Source: Streptomyces sp. V4I8 (lineage in GTDB: Bacteria; Actinomycetota; Actinomycetes; Streptomycetales; Streptomycetaceae). Taken from it: a stretch of 64,000 nucleotides of DNA. Position 1 is the stretch's first letter. The number at the start of each line of letters is the position of its first letter. Shown piece by piece: positions 61,975-64,000 of this stretch. The notes under the pieces are model-generated. The model saw nothing but the letters and a program-made list of their open reading frames with translations. It had not been told where the DNA came from and ran no database searches. The translations under genes were made by a program, and so were the position numbers. The stretch lies in NCBI RefSeq assembly GCF_041261225.1, contig NZ_JBGCCN010000004.1, positions 248,001-312,000 on the forward strand, read 5' to 3'.

Positions 61975-63567
61975 ACCCTTCAGCTGTAGATCATGGTGGT
62001 TGCGGGAGTTCTGTTGGTGTGTCGGGTCCGGCTGGGACGGTGTGACCGTGTGCTCGGCGGCGTCGGTGGCAGGCACGGGCGATGGCCTGGTGGAGGCGGC
62101 GGTAGGCGGACCAGGCCAGGCCGTGCCGGATGCGTTGGTGGCGGTCGGGCAGCGGGGTGAGCAAGATGAGCAGGCGCCTGATCTCGAAGGCGGTGAAGCG
62201 GACGGGGGCGGGTGGGCTGCTGGGATCAGGCGGGTCCCCCTCTCTCGGCGACGGGTGCTGTCGGCGCGGGCTGGCCGTAGCGGGTCCGGGCCAGCGGGCC
62301 GTTCTCGCGGGCGGTGGCTGCGTCGCAGCCGACCAGGAACGCGGCGGCCAGCTGGGCGAGGGTGACGTGCCGGTACCAGCCGTGGAAAGAGCGGACCTCG
62401 TAGTCAGCCATCCCGCAGGCGGACTTCGCCAGCTTGATCGCCTCTTCCACCCGCCAGCGCGCGCCCGGCACCAAAACGATCTCCTCGACCGGGGTGTCGG
62501 CCGGGCCCCAGCCCAGGTAGTAGTCGCGTTTGCCGGGATCCTCCAGGCGGCGTCGCGCGACCAGCCACCGCGCCCACGCCTGGCCATCGACCATCTCCTC
62601 CTCGCCGGGGAGTCGCCGCACCCACCACTGCCACGTGCGGGTATCCAACTGGGAGGGCCCGGCGGGCAGTTCGACCCAGTCCTCCTCCCGCGCGACCCGC
62701 TCCACCAGCCGGGCGGCGTGCCGCCAGCCCGGACGCTGCAGCACCGGCGAGTTCGCCTGCACGTTGACCACGTACGGCAGACGATGTTCCTCCAGGAAGG
62801 AACGGAACGCACGCTCGCGCCCGTACACCTCGTCGGCGGCCACCCACACCTTCCCCGGCTCCTGAGGCAGGTCGGGCAGCGCCCGCTCGATCATCGCCTC
62901 CGCCAGCCGTGGCTTGGTCAGGAAGCCGCGCTGCTCGGGCACGTGCGCGGCCCGGCAGCGATCCGGCTCGTCCGTCCATTCCCGTGGCAGGTACAACTCC
63001 CGGTCGATCAACGCCTGCCCCGCACCGGTGGCCCACGCACACATCACCCCGATCTGGCAGGGGAATACCCCGCCGAGCGTCCCGGAGTGCTGCCTCGCCA
63101 CCCCGGCCGAAGCCTTCCCGCGCTTGGCGAACCCGGTCTCGTCCACCACCAGCACCCCGGCCCCGCCGGGCCCCGCGCCCACGCCGTCGTCCGCCAGCTC
63201 GGCGACGGCGTACCGGCGGGTGAAGTCCCGCACCCCCTCCACGTCCCACTTCGCCCGGTCCAGCAAGTGCTGCTGGTTCCACGGCACACGCTCTCCGGCC
63301 CACTCCGCCAGCTGCCAGCCGTTCTTGCGCGAGACCGGCCCCAGTAGGCCCCGGACGCACATCTCCCCATGCCACTGCGTCTCCACCCGGCCGAACAGGT
63401 CCCCGACCCCCACCAGCAGATCGTCCAGCCGCCCCGCCCACTCCTCCGCCCACTCCCGGTCCGACACCTCGACCGGGACATCCAGCAACTCCGCCTTCAT
63501 ACACGGCAGTTACCCAGCTTAGAGACCCTCGAACTCCCGCAACCACCATGATCTACAGCTGAAGGGT
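61975..63567 (-). mobile_element. IS701-type insertion sequence (1593 bp)
   Basis: Perfect inverted ends of at least 35 bp (ACCCTTCAGCTGTAGATCAT... at 61975 onward and its complement ending at 63567), flanked by CAG on both sides. One transposase gene with a 3' frameshift lies inside. Confidence 0.9.
61991..63500 (-). pseudogene. IS701-family transposase, frameshifted near the 3' end
   Basis: From ATG 63500 the frame gives 424 residues: LLVGVGDLFGRVETQWHGEM, catalytic Asp in VLVVDETGFAKRGKASAGVA, Asp in WVAADEVYGRERAFR, and Glu in WRVEEAIKLAKSACGMADYE. It stops at 62226 within PVAERGGPA. The usual IS701 C-terminal block continues in another frame (VRFTAFEIRRLLILLTPLPD, then WSAYRRLHQAIARACHRRRR) to a stop at 61991, after a one-base change in a G-run near 62240. 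The catalytic core is intact, so activity may survive. Confidence 0.75.
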
Positions 63568-63613
63568 CAGAAACGGCAGCTGTAGTTCCTGGTCGGTAGG
63601 GCATTGTTGCTGG

Positions 63614-64000
63614 TCAAGTCGTTGCGGCTGCGGTGATGTTGTTCCAGTGGCAGTGGGCCTGGGCGGCCTGATGCTGATGGCGGCGACGCCAGGCGGACCA
63701 GTGCAGTACTGGTCGTAGTCGCGGCAGGGCGCGGGCAGTACGGTGGCCCGCAGGATCCGGAGTAGTTCACGAGCGCTGGCCGTCACGATGCCGGCTGGGC
63801 CGGTCGGGCTCGCGGCGGCGGTGCGTACGCGGGTGACAGTGAGGACGGCGGCAGCGAGCATGCTGATGAGGGTCCAGCGCATCCAGGAGTTCCAGCAGGT
63901 GGTCTGGCCTTGGTCGAGACCACAGGTGCCCTTGTGGAGCTGGAAGTCTTCCTCGATCTTCCACCGGTGGCAGATCACTTCGACCAGGGTGGCCAGGGTG
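63614..64000 (-). pseudogene. Second IS701-type transposase, 3' part (partial)
   Basis: The minus strand reads WKIEEDFQLHKGTCGLDQGQ and then RWTLISMLAAAVLTVTRVRT, the C-terminal catalytic-Glu and helix block of an IS701-like transposase. Its last part (LHWSAWRRRHQHQAAQAHCH) is in a different frame and ends at 63614-63616. The front runs off the window. It lies 46 bases from the complete IS701 copy but differs in sequence from it. Confidence 0.65.

Overview
The window is a high-GC actinobacterial segment, most likely from a Streptomyces chromosome (inference). Support: dense GC-rich coding with GTG/TTG starts and GTGA/ATGA overlaps, in-frame rare TTA (bldA-type) codons, two large Streptomyces-type HTH/TPR regulators, a c-di-AMP (ydaO-type) riboswitch upstream of an Rpf/LysM protein, and a very large multidomain polyketide synthase. 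Insertion sequences of several families (IS3, IS5, IS701-like twice plus a partial third, IS21, IS66) suggest an accessory or chromosome-arm region.

Layout. 1-8.6 kb: accessory patch with the end of a glycosyltransferase, a DUF4231/SLATT-like membrane protein, an IS3 and an IS5 element, fragments of ricin-type lectin genes, a small Cys-rich protein between 42-bp direct repeats, an exported phospholipase A2-like protein with five 117-bp repeats and foreign-looking codon use, and a frameshifted phage terminase-small-subunit-like gene. 8.8-28.3 kb, minus strand: an ABC-2 exporter, then a tightly coupled six-gene lipid/polyketide operon. Its order is ER(NMO)-KS-AT-ACP-KR synthase, KS-AT-DH-PPTase synthase, free ACP, alpha/beta hydrolase, family-1 glycosyltransferase, and a ferric-reductase-like flavocytochrome that an IS701-type element has split. 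This is a Pfa/Hgl-like iterative secondary-lipid synthase; a glycosylated lipid is a reasonable but unproven product.

28.4-41.3 kb: a surface-polymer locus with CDP-alcohol phosphatidyltransferase, TagD-like cytidylyltransferase, two GT4 glycosyltransferases, a Wzz/CpsD-like protein, a Wzx-like flippase, a secreted endonuclease/exonuclease/phosphatase protein, a Wzy-like polymerase and a membrane-anchored predicted beta-propeller. 41.4-50.4 kb: scattered conserved genes, several of which look like pseudoenzymes (DNA-ligase-like protein without its lysine, subtilase with Ser to Ala, HPPK paralogue without its Trp), plus a PET-hydrolase/cutinase-like enzyme and a regulator. 50.7-64 kb: a regulator split by IS21, a secreted CAP-domain protein, a UDP-sugar dehydrogenase lacking its catalytic Cys, a lipoprotein split by IS66, the riboswitch-controlled Rpf/LysM protein, and two IS701-type elements.

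Three IS insertions can be reversed on paper to the base from their target duplications (CACCTTG, GGGCC, GACGTCGG). Each restores one continuous reading frame, so these disruptions look recent. Family names rest on motifs read by eye; no database search was run.
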